Part shown: positions 10,961 through 21,603 of the stretch, piece by piece
How the letters are laid out: every line of letters starts with the position of its first letter
Numbering within the stretch: position 1 is the first letter of the stretch
Assembly (NCBI GenBank): GCA_035079385.1
Contig: JAVHKY010000034.1
Span: forward strand, 124,001 to 188,000
DNA length: 64,000 bases
Origin: Aspidiotus rigidus
Taxonomy: Eukaryota; Arthropoda; Insecta; Hemiptera; Diaspididae
Direction: 5' to 3'
The notes under the pieces: model-generated
What the model was told of the DNA's origin: nothing
The model's database searches: none
What the model saw: only the letters and a program-made list of their open reading frames with translations
Program-made: the position numbers and the translations under genes

Positions 10961-11470
10961 AACAGGGAACCTGTTTTATGGGGGGCTATTTGAGAAATCT
11001 GGCGTCCGCCGTCCAGCGAAAAACTTATAAAAATTTCGACTCTCGAGCCATATATGATAGGAGAGGGACTTGGAAAACTTTCGACTCTCGAGGTGTATAT
11101 GCTAGGAGGGGGACTTGAAAAAATTTCGACTCTCGAGCTATATATGATAGGAGAGGCTACAGATGATAGAAGGGGGGACTTAGAAAAAATTTGACTCTCG
11201 CGCCATATGTGATAGGTGAGGGACTTGGAAAAATTTCAACTCTCGAGCCATATATACTACGAAAGGGACTTGGAGAAATTTCAACTCTCTTGCCATCGTA
11301 CATAGATGGAGATTCGAGACAAATTTAGACTCTCAAACTATATTATACTAGGCTTATAGTAGGTCTAGGCCTTCTTTATACTAGCTTTATCTAGGTCTAG
11401 GCTTTCTTGAATTTTCAATACCAAATCCCATTTGACTCTTCCTCGTTCAACTTCGTTGAGGAAGCCGTCG
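10961..11470 (-). mobile_element. Family A element, copy A2, with TTTT on both sides
   Basis: Starts AACAGGGAACCTGTTTTATG and ends with GAAGCCGTCG, with TTTT immediately outside each end (10957-10960 and 11471-11474). The interior holds about six CTCGAG/CTATATATGATAG modules and the family's CAATACCAAATCCCATTTG segment. The CATAAAACAGG motif normally found near this end has been lost. Confidence 0.65.
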
Positions 11471-12243
11471 TTTTTTCTAAATTTTTCGCTGGACGGCGCA
11501 CGGCGGACGCCAGATTTCTCAAATAGCCCCCCATAAAACAGGTTCCCTGTTAAAATGTAGATTGTGACGTCACAAGCACGGACTTTGGAGCTACCTATAT
11601 ATAATAGGAAGGGAACTTGAAAAAAAAATAGATGCAATGGCAGCGGGGACCCAAGAATTTTCCAAGTCCCCCTCCTACCAAGTATAGATTGAGAGTCAAA
11701 ACTTTTCTATGCCCGCCCCCTGCGTGACGTCATCAACCTCAGGCCGCTCGCGGACGAAAATTTCCTGAAAACCCCTAACAAAAGGGATTGCGAGTTCCCC
11801 ACAAAAAAACTAATCTACGACGTCATCAAATTGTGACGTCACAAAGATGACCTATGATGACATCAAACTGTGACGTCACAGGCTCCATCTACAAGCTATA
11901 TATGATTGGAGAGAGAATTGGAAAAACTCGCGGGTTCTTTAACGGAGTTGAACGAGAGGTGGCAGGGAACCTATTTTATGGGGAACGTGGGATGTAAAAA
12001 ATGTAGATTGTGACGTCACAAGCACGGACTTCGGAGCTTTATATAATAGGATGGGAACTTGAAAAAAACTGATCTACGACGTCATCAGATTGTGACGTCA
12101 CAAGGCTGACCTATAACGATTTCAAACTGTGGGGTCACCGGCCCCATCCCTAAGCTATATATAATAGAAGGGGTACTTGAAAAAAACTGATCGATTACGT
12201 CATCAGATGCTATGTATTATAGGAAAGGGACGTGGAAAATTTG
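11471..12243. repeat. Composite repeats (Family A end, Family B copy, TGACGTCA blocks)
   Basis: Another Family A end lies at 11475-11555, a Family B copy at about 11628-11808, and TGACGTCA-rich sequence with TTCTTTAACGGAGTTGAACG at 11810-12190. No coding sequence was recognised. Confidence 0.5.
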
Positions 12244-12289
12244 TCAGCTCCAAGCTTTGCCCGCCGACCAGACAGCGGACGTTCTTTCC

Positions 12290-12555
12290 GAACTCCCCCC
12301 CCCCTCTCCCGATAAAACAGGTTCCCGTTGATTGGCTGTCACTCTCTTCCGAAGTTGAGCAGGCAAAGTACACGATAAGAGGTGAAAAGCCAGATGGTTT
12401 ACATTTCTTCTTGCTTCCCGCGGCCCTCCTAGGTTTGCCATTAGGCGTCTTAAATAGGTCATCACACTGCCGGCCTTTTCCGTTGCCACCAGAAAATGGG
12501 CCTGATGCTCAGCTTTGAATAAAGCCCGATGTTTAGCTGCCACAGCTTCTTTACC
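12290..12555 (-). pseudogene. R1-like LINE reverse transcriptase thumb fragment
   Basis: The minus-strand frame contains EKAGSVMTYLRRLMANLGGP followed by REARR. This matches the A..LSRLMPN.GGP...RR pattern just after the RT catalytic core in R1-type ORF2 proteins. The fragment continues into unrelated repeat at 12310, where a CGATAAAACAGGTTCCCG word (Family A-like end) marks the junction. No other part of the ORF is nearby. Confidence 0.6.
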
Positions 12556-12559
12556 GTCA

Positions 12560-14930
12560 TTCCCACATCTTGCAGGCGAAAGGAAGGTGCACTGAAATTT
12601 CGATAGGTGGTGATTGCATTAATCCTGAAGGGAGACTAAAAGAGAAAAATTACAAATAATTATATGAGTTCTGAATTCAACACTTTGACTATTTGAGATT
12701 CGGGTAGCTCTCGAGTAGGTTGGCTATCACTCTCTCTCGAAGTTTACCTATGTTATGTAGCAGGCAATGTGCTCGATGAAAGGATGGCTGCCTTCTTCTA
12801 GATCAACGCTAGTCTGGCTTTCTTCCACCGCGCAGGAACAGTCTATCAGTTGGGTTGTTGGTTTTTCGACTGACTATTCAATGAGATAACGAACCCGAAA
12901 GAGCAATAACTGGACGCACAGGAAAACAAAGTCTACTGCTTATTTTCAGACGGTATCCTTGCGAGATCGAGACTTCGCCCACAATAGATTAAAGATAGTT
13001 GGAAAACTTTTCCTCCCGAATTATTTCTTCAGCTCGTTCTCGCGCTGGAAAAATTTATTCCTCGATACAATCGACGATATGCGCGCGTCATCAATTAGCT
13101 TAAACTGGCTTCGAGAACGAGAATGTGACATACGCGACGAAAGTCATTCGTATCTCACAAACGTGCCCTATTAGCTCATCGCGAGATCAACCTTCGACGC
13201 AACAGAATCCATTCGTTCAGATTGGCAATCCGCCTAATGATTTATACCGCGAGATTATCAATCAAATACCAGGTTTTTCTGAAGTTATATCATGTTCATT
13301 GAATGAAAATAGACGTTATACATTTAGGTATAGTCTGTACACGTAATAGAAACAATGGTCAAGTTCAGTAGAAGGTCGTGAAGATCTGTTTGTTGTCGAG
13401 AGACATACACAGTATTAACAATGAAGAGGAATATTCGTCGGATTGTACACTCAGTAGATCGTCAACAGGCTATCGACCTGGTGAAGATGGTATAACTGGT
13501 TGCTAGGCTCGAAAAATGCCCGACGGGAAAGATTTAGCTGCCCTCGGTAGTTTTTTTTTTTATATCATTATCATGGTCTTTGTATTACTATTTTTATTAT
13601 CACACTATTCTATTATTATGTATGCATTAGTCGAAGTCTCTTCTTATATACGATCACCTTATTTACTTTTTATATTAATTTTTTCGTCATTCTCTCCGTG
13701 ATGTACACTTTTTTTGCAGCTAGTCCTTCCCTCATTCGATACACCGAGTGGACGGACTGTAGGATATTGTCACATCGTGTATGTATGTATCTACTTTGAA
13801 AAGTTGTAAAAGGCTTCGTATAGCCGCATACTTCTCTGAATTAAAATTCTTAATAAAAACTTTTTCAATATAGGCTGGACGAATGTATAGCGCGAGCGCA
13901 CGGCGGTTTTTTACTTTCAGGTAAGAAGGAATGAAAGGCATTCTTTCGCTCCGTTCGACCACATCATCATCGTATCATCCGGAAAACAACCCTAAATTCT
14001 AGACGAGAATTTAGTTCTTTTTTTTTCTCTCTTTCCGAGGTAAATACGCGCGGAAATGATGTTTTTATCTTTCTATTACAGAATGCACTTCTATTTTATT
14101 TTTACGGCTTGTGCCTGAACTCCTAAAGTGAACAAAACCATTAATCTACCAACATTTCGATGACTTACGTATCTATAACGAAATTCATGTTCTTTTTATG
14201 CGTACGGAACCTACGGTACTACAATCCACTTTAGACTTAGCTGTATCTAGGTTGAAACGTATTTGGAATCATTATCAAATAGTGGACCAAAGAGCGTTTC
14301 TAAATAACGATGTTCCTACGTAATCGTAGATTGAGCATTAAGGGAGAAAGATGAGAAAAATGGACGCGGGAAAGTCCACTCGTGATCAGTGCATTAAAGC
14401 AAATCAAATCGAGTCACTTTGGTTCGTTTGAAATTGATTTTCTTACAAAATTTCTTCGTTTCGGGAAGAGGTGAGATTTCCAATTTCTCTAAAGGTTTGC
14501 CTTGCTACTAGATTATTACTAGTTATCGTACATAAATGCATTTCTGATGTCTCTTCCGTCGTATCACCTTTCAGACGAAGTGGTATATGAAAAGTTTTTC
14601 ACCCATCTTTTATAAGATGTATTTGACCCACCAATGACGGCTCAAGTAAGCTGAAATACGAAAACATTTTTCGAACCATTAAATGAAACTTCTTACAGGG
14701 GTGGAAAAATTCTGGAAATAAATTGATCTTCTATTTCATATATCTTAGGTGATACAGGATCTAAAAACTCCACAAGTCTATGCAAGAATCACTTCGAGGC
14801 TTTAACGGTGAACGCTAGTCAGAAATCCTCATTTCATCAAAAGATATTAGAAAACGACTTTCATTCCTATATGTTAGGTCCGCCTCTAAATTCTTCCACT
14901 ATCTTCAGGTTACCCCTCTCGCTAGATCTT
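12560..14930. other. No recognisable gene
   Basis: Mostly low-copy AT-rich sequence with no domain-bearing frame, terminal repeat or tandem unit. Short exons cannot be excluded by eye. Confidence 0.5.
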
Positions 14931-15429
14931 CAGCGTCATATCATATATTACGACTCGAGAGCAAAAATTGTTTCAAGTCCCCCTCCTACCATATACGGAG
15001 TATTATATACTTCGACGTCCCTCCCCTATCATACATTATGGCTCGAACATTTTGATGTGTTTCATGTTTTTACTCTGACCTATAATCTTCCTTGCCTCAA
15101 TTTCAGCATTTGCGTACGCGTGTGCGCACGTGCAGAAGACCTTGGGACTTTGGGACAAAAACGACGGCTTTCTTAACGAAGTAACAAGAAACGTAGGGAA
15201 CCTGTTCTATAGGTCGAAGGTTTGTTGAAATTTTGAAGAGTCTATTTTTTTTTTTTTGAGTCACTTGGCTTGAAAGTCAAGATTTCTCAAAGTGCGACCC
15301 CAATCGTATATTATGGCTTGAAAGATGAAATTTTTCCAAGTCTCTCCCTAAACTGTCGTATAATATGGTTCGAAAGCAGAAATTTTTCAAGTCCCCTTCC
15401 TATCATAATATTATAATCTCGAAAGTAAA

Positions 15430-17490
15430 TTTCGACTTTCGACGCTATGACGTCATGATCTGATAACGTCATAGGTTATTTTTTGCCCGACGTCAATTAG
15501 CGCACGGCGCGTATGTTGTCGCAATCCAATGGAATCATAGATCAGTAGGATTTTTCCAAGTCCTTTGCCATCATATATGATGAGACAGGGACTTGAAAAA
15601 ATTTTGAATTTCGACCTAAAAAAAATTTAAACTTTCGACCCTGTGACGTAACAGATCAATTTTCGCCGGATACCATACGACGCACGGCGTCGGTGACGTT
15701 ACGATCTAATGACGTCACAAATCAGTGAAATTTTTCGAAGTTTCTTGCCATAATATTTGATAGGACGAGGACTTGACAAAATTTTAACTTGTTACAATCT
15801 GATGACGTCACGGGCTAGTTTTGACCAAACTTCATACGACGTGACGCACGGCGCTTGTGACATTACGATCTGATGATGTCATAGGTCAGTGAAATTTTTC
15901 CCAGTCCCATGCCATAATATTTGTTGGGACGAGGTCTTGAAGAAATTTTAAATATTGACTCTGTGACGTCACAGGTCAGTTTTTGCCGCATGGCATATGG
16001 CTGTGACATAGCGATTTGACGACGTCATCGATCAGTATAATTTTTCCAAGTCCCTTTCCATAAGATTTCAGAAGGACGAGGGCTTGAAAAAATTTTGACT
16101 TTCGATTCTGTGACGTCACGATCTGATGACGTCACAGGTCTGTTTTTGTTGGACGCCATACGTCGCACCACGCCTCCGTCATTATGATCTGATGACGTCC
16201 CAAATCAGTGAAATTTTTCCAAGTTTCTTGCCATACTATTTGATAGGACGAGAACTTGACAAAATTTTGACTTGTTACAATCTGATGACGTCACGGGCCA
16301 GTTTTGACCAAACTTCATACGACGCACTGCGCTTGTGACATTACGATCTGATGACGTCATAGGTCAGTGAAATTTTTCCCAGTCCCAAGTCATAGAGGTC
16401 TAGAAGAAATTTTGACTATTGACTCTGTGACATCACGATCTGACGACGTCACAGGTTCGTTTTTGTCGGACGCCATACGCCGCACTGCGCCTGCGTCGTT
16501 ACAATCTGATGACGTCACGGGCCAGTTTTGACCGAACGCCATACGACGCACGGTGCTTATGACATTACAGTCCTATGACGTCATAGATCAGTGAAATTTT
16601 TCCCAGTCCCATGCCATAATATTTGATGGGACGAGGTCTTGTAGAAATTTTGACTATTGACTCTGTGACGTCACAGGTCTGTTTTTGCCGAATGGCATAT
16701 GCCTGTGACATTACAATTTGATGACGTCATAGATCAATAAAATTTTTCCAAGTCCCTTGCCATGTTATTTCAGAAGGACGAGGGCTTAAAAAAATTTGGA
16801 CTTTTGACTCTGTGATGTCACGACCTGATGACGTCACAGGTCCGTTTTTGTTGGACGCCAGACGTCGCACTGCGCCTGCGTCGTTACAATCTGATGACGT
16901 CATAGATCAGTGAAATTTTTTCAAGTTTCTTGCGTAACGAGGACTTGAAAAAATTTTGACTCGTCACAATCTTATAACGTCACAGGTCAGTTTTGACCAA
17001 ACGTCATATGACGCACGCCGCCTATGACATTACGGTCTGATGACGTCATATAGATCAGTGAAATTTTTTCCAGTCCCATGCCATAATATTTTATGGGACG
17101 AGGTCTTGAAGAAATTTTGACTATTGACTATGTGACGTCACAGGTCAGTTTTTGCCTGATGGAATATGCCTGTGACATTACGATTTGGTGCCGTCATAGA
17201 TCGGTAAAATTTTTCCAAGTCCCTTGCCATGATATTTCAGAAAGAATAGGTTTTGAAAAAAATTTGACTTTCGACTCTGATGACGTCACAGGTCAGTTTT
17301 TGCCGGAAGCCATACGCCACACTGAGCCTGCGACGTTACGATCTGATGAAGTAACAAATCAGTGAAATTTTTTTAAGTTTCTTGCCATAATATATGATAG
17401 GACAGGGACTTGAAAACTTTCGACTTTTGACCCTGTGACGTCGTGGTCTGATGATGTCACAGGTTAGCTTTCGCCGAACGCCACACGGCG
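15430..17490. repeat. Tandem array rich in TGACGTCA (CRE-like) palindromes
   Basis: About eight to nine degenerate units of roughly 230-240 bp. Landmarks in order are TCTGATGACGTCAC, a GCCATACGACGCACGGCGC-type GC-rich block, GTGACATTACGATCTGATGA, CAGTGAAATTTTTCC and GGGACGAGG.CTTGA. More than a dozen perfect TGACGTCA octamers occur, the palindrome bound by CREB/ATF-type bZIP factors. No reading frame is conserved between units. 14931-15430 carries related single modules with CTCGAG-like words. Confidence 0.7.
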
Positions 17491-17762
17491 TACGGCAAAT
17501 ATTTTGAAATACCCTCCATAGAACAGATTCCCTTGTTAAAATAGCTCCTTTATGAGTGCCCTCCATCCTTTTTGTACTAGGCTTATACTCGGTCTAGGCT
17601 CCCTCTCAAACACTATTTGTTCCATACGGTTTATACTAGTCTTATATAAGGTCTAACCACTAATAATCCTGTATACCGTATCCCTTCTCTTTCTTATCAG
17701 CCGTGACCCCAAGGCTTTTTCCAAGTATGACGTCATCAACCGTGATTTTTTCTCATTTTCAG

Positions 17763-17864
17763 GATTGGAAGTCTAAATATCAAGAATTACTTAAGATGTA
17801 CGAAAAACTAGAGAAGAAATTGGACAGTTACTTCGAACTGACCAACAATGCTGAACAAAATCTG
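17763..17864 (+). CDS. Candidate internal coding exon, coiled-coil segment
   Basis: A pyrimidine-rich tract ending in TTTTTCTCATTTTCAG precedes 17763, and CTG|GTTAGT follows 17864, matching acceptor and donor consensus. The enclosed 102 bp is exactly 34 codons (phase 0 at both ends) without a stop: DWKSKYQELLK, then MYEKLEKKLDSYFELTN, then NAEQNL. It is Lys/Glu-rich with hydrophobic residues (Leu, Met, Tyr) at heptad-like spacing, as in a coiled coil. Base composition is more coding-like than the surrounding repeats. I do not recognise the gene and found no partner exon nearby, so the flanking repeat DNA would be intron. It could still be a chance ORF with chance splice sites. Confidence 0.5.
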
Positions 17865-17939
17865 GTTAGTCTCTGCCAGAAAATCTCTCTATTTCCTCAA
17901 TATCCGTTTCATCTCCACCATTTTTTTTTTTTGCTGCAT

Positions 17940-17968
17940 ATCTCTTTGTCTTTTGCAGTCAGGTAAGG
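17940..17968 (+). promoter_or_regulatory. Possible recursive splice site or 4-nt micro-exon
   Basis: A pyrimidine tract runs into TTTTGCAG, then TCAG, then GTAAGG. An acceptor and a strong donor are therefore fused at 17962/17963, the arrangement of intronic ratchet sites. It lies about 95 bp after the candidate exon's donor. Read instead as TTTTGCAG|TCAG|GTAAGG it would be a 4-nt micro-exon. Sequence pattern only. Confidence 0.25.
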
Positions 17969-18079
17969 GATTAGCGGCGCTTTCCTATAGACTTCGGTGT
18001 GCGTTTGGAACAGCTTAATGTAATGTGGTCTTTGTCCCGGAACTTTCATCTGAGGGCGAAATATAACGATCTAATCTGA

Positions 18080-18250
18080 GGGCCTGCTAGAGTAGTGGTT
18101 ATCGCACTTGTCGCAGGTTCGATTCCCGATCCATATTTCGCTTTCATCCACTAGCATAGGCCTGACAACAAATTCATACATTGGGATCTTATCGTTGCAT
18201 GTACCTCTTTTTTGTTTGGTTTGAAGACCGCTGCTGCTGGTTGATTTCAG
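18080..18250 (+). repeat. tRNA-derived SINE-like fragment
   Basis: TAGAGTAGTGGTTATCGC resembles a tRNA A box/D arm, and GGTTCGATTCCC about 15 bp further on is a perfect B box. The spacing is too short for a full anticodon arm, so it is not an intact tRNA gene. A T-rich stretch follows at about 18208-18220. It is probably a truncated pol III SINE. Confidence 0.4.
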
Positions 18251-18329
18251 CATCCAGGTCAGGTCACCAGTGCCTCTTACAGTGCTTCAACCACCTTATC
18301 CTTACAAATGGATCACCGCATAGCGACTG

Positions 18330-18545
18330 ATACGTAGATTTAGCGAGTATACTGGGAAATCGTACCCCACTATAAGGTGTTTGGTTTTGGCTACAGTGAT
18401 ATCCATGATCAGCAATGCAAAAGTGTTAGCAAAGGTATCCATCATCTGTTGCATCTCTTCGGCAGTTGACTAAGGACGACCGCAGCTGTTATTTGGCGCT
18501 TGGTTTTGCAGGTTGTGGAGGCCTCCATCAAGTGAGAGCCAGGTG
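18330..18545 (-). pseudogene. LINE reverse transcriptase remnant after the YADD box
   Basis: The minus-strand translation includes EEMQQMMDTFANTFALL, then ITVAKTKHLIVG, matching the helix and the SxxKTK.M..G block that follow the catalytic YADD in several LINE clades. The YADD itself is not recognisable. Stops occur nearby. The clade cannot be fixed; it differs from the R1-like pieces in the window. Confidence 0.5.
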
Positions 18546-18559
18546 CGACGCCCCTTATA

Positions 18560-18920
18560 TATGAACACGTTCACCACCACTAGAAATCCTAGCTGAGGAG
18601 AGAGCGATGGTGTTCAAAACAAAAAAAGAAGATAACGATCGATCAAGAGGTTTCACGGGTCAAGCAAGAGGCTAGGCGCTCCTTTCTCGAGAAATGGAAA
18701 GCAAGAGTCGCGAAGAGTGAGCTAGGTAAATGAATGAACCGAGATCATAGTCAGCTGATGCAGATGATGAGAAGCCATGGCTGCTTCAACAAGTGTTTTA
18801 TGAGAAATCAAGGAAAGTTGAACAAGCAATTTGTTCACATAAGGATCATGGACGAGATGATGGTATTTAAGTGTAGGGCGTGAGCGGGGCAAGCTTAGTC
18901 TCTGCAAGAGATTGTGATCG
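18560..18920 (+). pseudogene. R1-like LINE C-terminal remnant
   Basis: Fragments in several frames read LRRERWCSKQKKK, EARRSFLEKWKARVAKSE and MRSHGCFNKCFMRNQGK. The last two resemble the W-rich segment and the L(S/T)GHGCFR.YL motif near the C-terminus of R1-type ORF2. Frameshifts and stops interrupt it. The first part repeats sequence at 5918 and 30490. Confidence 0.55.
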
Positions 18921-20595
18921 ATGTAGCGTTTGCTTGGTAGCCCCTAGGTCAAGCTCCGAATAAGCGCGGAACCATGAGTCCCTGCATTTGCAGCTAGAGT
19001 TATAACGGAATGGAACAGGCATTTGCAGATGTAAAATTTCCATAAAGACACCAATCTGAATAAGATGAATTGTAGGAAAATGAGGAGAGAAGAAGTGATG
19101 CCGACAGAATTTAGCTATGCTCGAGCGTTTATTTTCATGAAATGTTCGTCAGTCGCGAGCATGACTCGAGCTTTCTTGAAAAAACTCAATTCTTTAGCGC
19201 AATTGCATTTTCGTTCAAGTTCGCTTTCTTTCGCGTTCCTATTCTTATATTAATCCTAATTTACCATATTATAGGTCAAAGTGCCATTTACGGCCACATG
19301 TGAGCAAACATTAATATAAGCGTGATGCAGTAGAGCACAATATATCGAAATCGAATTACGTAAAAAATGCTTATAAATTTATCGACTTTTTAGGTAAACA
19401 ACCAATATTTGTTGGTTGATGTTTGACGAAAAAAAAAAAAAAATCGGTCGACGTTGCACACTCTGATGACATTATATCGTTCGAACTTGAATTATGGAAA
19501 AAAACGACGAGATATTCTATGACATTCTATTTAGATGTGTAGGCCTATACGATACAGGTGACAGGTAACTTACGTGCATTTATTAAGCCTACTCTGCACT
19601 GTTAATTATTTATGCATAATAACGGCATGTGATCTGACCTGAATAAGAGGTTCATCTATTCTTTACCGTGTGTGTTTAATACTGAAACCATGCAATTGAC
19701 AAGCGCGTAAGTGTATAAGTCCAATTCATAGTTAAATCCAAGAATGCTCGTAGCCATTATTATCGACAGATACCATTCCATTATGTTTACGAACGTATTT
19801 TGCAGAATCGTCTCGCAGGAAGGGAAAAATTGCATTGTATAATATTGCAACTTACATGTTTACAAGTTATGACGACCTGTACACATATACTTGTAGTTCA
19901 TAAATTTTGAAACGATTGAAGTGTTAATTCGTCTATAATGTAGGTTGAGTGTATTTCATTACGAGGATTTCGATGTAAATTTTCGTCATACAACCTTAAG
20001 AGTGGTCGGGAGGGGGTCATCTGGTTCGGGCGAACGAATAGGTGGCTTGTAAAAGTTGAAATAAGATAGAGGTTCCGAATCATCGATCAGAGTATTGGTT
20101 CTTCTTCGTCCCGGTGATTTCAATTGTGTCGACTTATGGCTTCCTTCTAACAGGCAACCTATTTTATGGGGAATTACTCGGGGAAAATTTCCGCCGTTCG
20201 CTATTTCTTCCAATAAATTTTAAACAGAGGCGACCGATAAGTTCTAACTTTCAAACTATTTATACCCGGAGAACCGTGTCGACCTTCGATTCTCGATCGA
20301 CACCGACGTCCAATCGACCAAGACTTTACTTCTTTCATGGTTTTGGTCAAAATTGCGTCCATTTATCGCTGCTGAAATCCTTCAAATAAGAGTGACTGAG
20401 GCAAGGGCGACAGCAGCGGACTTCTTTGTTTAGTCGGAGAAAATCCTTGTTTTGAGTTCATTGGAGCATTGTGCGTTTCAACAGTCTTATCGAATGCCAA
20501 GAACTATTGAACGGTGAGATGTTTTGAGATCGAAGAGCCTTGTAAGTGAAGGGTCAGAAATTTCACGAGAAAGCAAGGAATCTGTGGTACCAAAA
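18921..20595. other. No recognisable gene
   Basis: AT-rich sequence with only short uninformative frames. A Family A-like word (CAACCTATTTTATGGGG) occurs at about 20154-20170, apparently an isolated diverged end. Confidence 0.45.
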
Positions 20596-21603
20596 CACTA
20601 CTGAACAGCATTTTGTGCACATGAACTTCGACAAATGTTTCTAAAAGTATTTTTCACGTTGAACACAATGGTGTCAACCGTTTTTCTCTATCTCATCTGA
20701 GTGACGCAGGATATTACCCCAAAGTTCTTAAAAATACCCTAAATGCAGTTTTTCAAGGTGAATAATAACTCACTTAAATCATGAAATGAGCTCTCAATTG
20801 GATTTGACTTTGTTATATGTGTGTTCAAGAATGTTCAATTAAATTTACAACTAAATTGTTTCAGAATTAAGGGATTTATTCAAGTTTTTAGGCATCAAAG
20901 TTGAGCTTTTCAAAATTTGCTCTAAAACCCAGCTTATCATGCTTCAAATGTTCTAATTTTTGCTATGAACATTGCCAGACTTCTGGAGCATAAAAAATAA
21001 ATGAAAAAAGACGAAAAAAAAAAAGGAATAGGCCGTTTTCAGCTCTTAATTGTACTGCGTTGCGAGTCATCTACTTTTTTCATTAATTTCCTCATGTGGC
21101 AACACTGATTACAATCTAATTTGATCGCTGCGGTTTACTGCTGATAAACTGTTGCGCTCCTTCGGATTTCATCTATTCAATACTTCTTCCCTAGATGTTA
21201 AGGTTTCACTTAACCCACTAAACCGCAACAGTGTGACCACTGTCAACTGCACAAAATATTCTTCTCGATGATACTTTTCAATTGCAGAAAGATCTACTGG
21301 AAAAATGTATAATTCTCTGAAACCGCTCGATCAAATGTTCTCATTTTTTCACGAATTAAAGAGGATAGTCCCACCTGTATTTTCATGTATTACTTATATA
21401 GATTAAGCGCATTAATGACGAAATAATCACATGTTGAAGTTCCTGTTTTCATCGAATTTTCAATATTTGTACGCAAATTACAGAAAAGCTAGATGAGATA
21501 CCAAAAAACGGTAAACGGCATTGAATTCAGCGCGAAAAATACTTTCAGAAACATCTTTCGTAGTTCATGTGCATTCCAAAAATTTATCATTTGTTGAGTA
21601 GTG
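20596..21603. mobile_element. CACTA-like non-autonomous element with AAA target duplication
   Basis: 1008 bp, beginning CACTACTGAACA and ending (complement) CACTACTCAACA. The terminal inverted repeats are about 110 bp and closely related to the right end at 1793. AAA flanks both sides (20593-20595 and 21604-21606), fitting the 3-bp duplication of CACTA elements, though AAA is weak evidence alone. The interior is AT-rich with no transposase. Confidence 0.6.

Noticed and set aside
15430..17490. A host CRE-regulated promoter region
   Set aside because: The octamers recur in a degenerate tandem repeat and in dispersed repeats, so a repeat origin explains them; regulation is kept only as a hypothesis.
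18080..18150. Intact tRNA gene
   Set aside because: A and B boxes are present, but the spacing between them is too short for an anticodon stem-loop. Reported as SINE-like instead.
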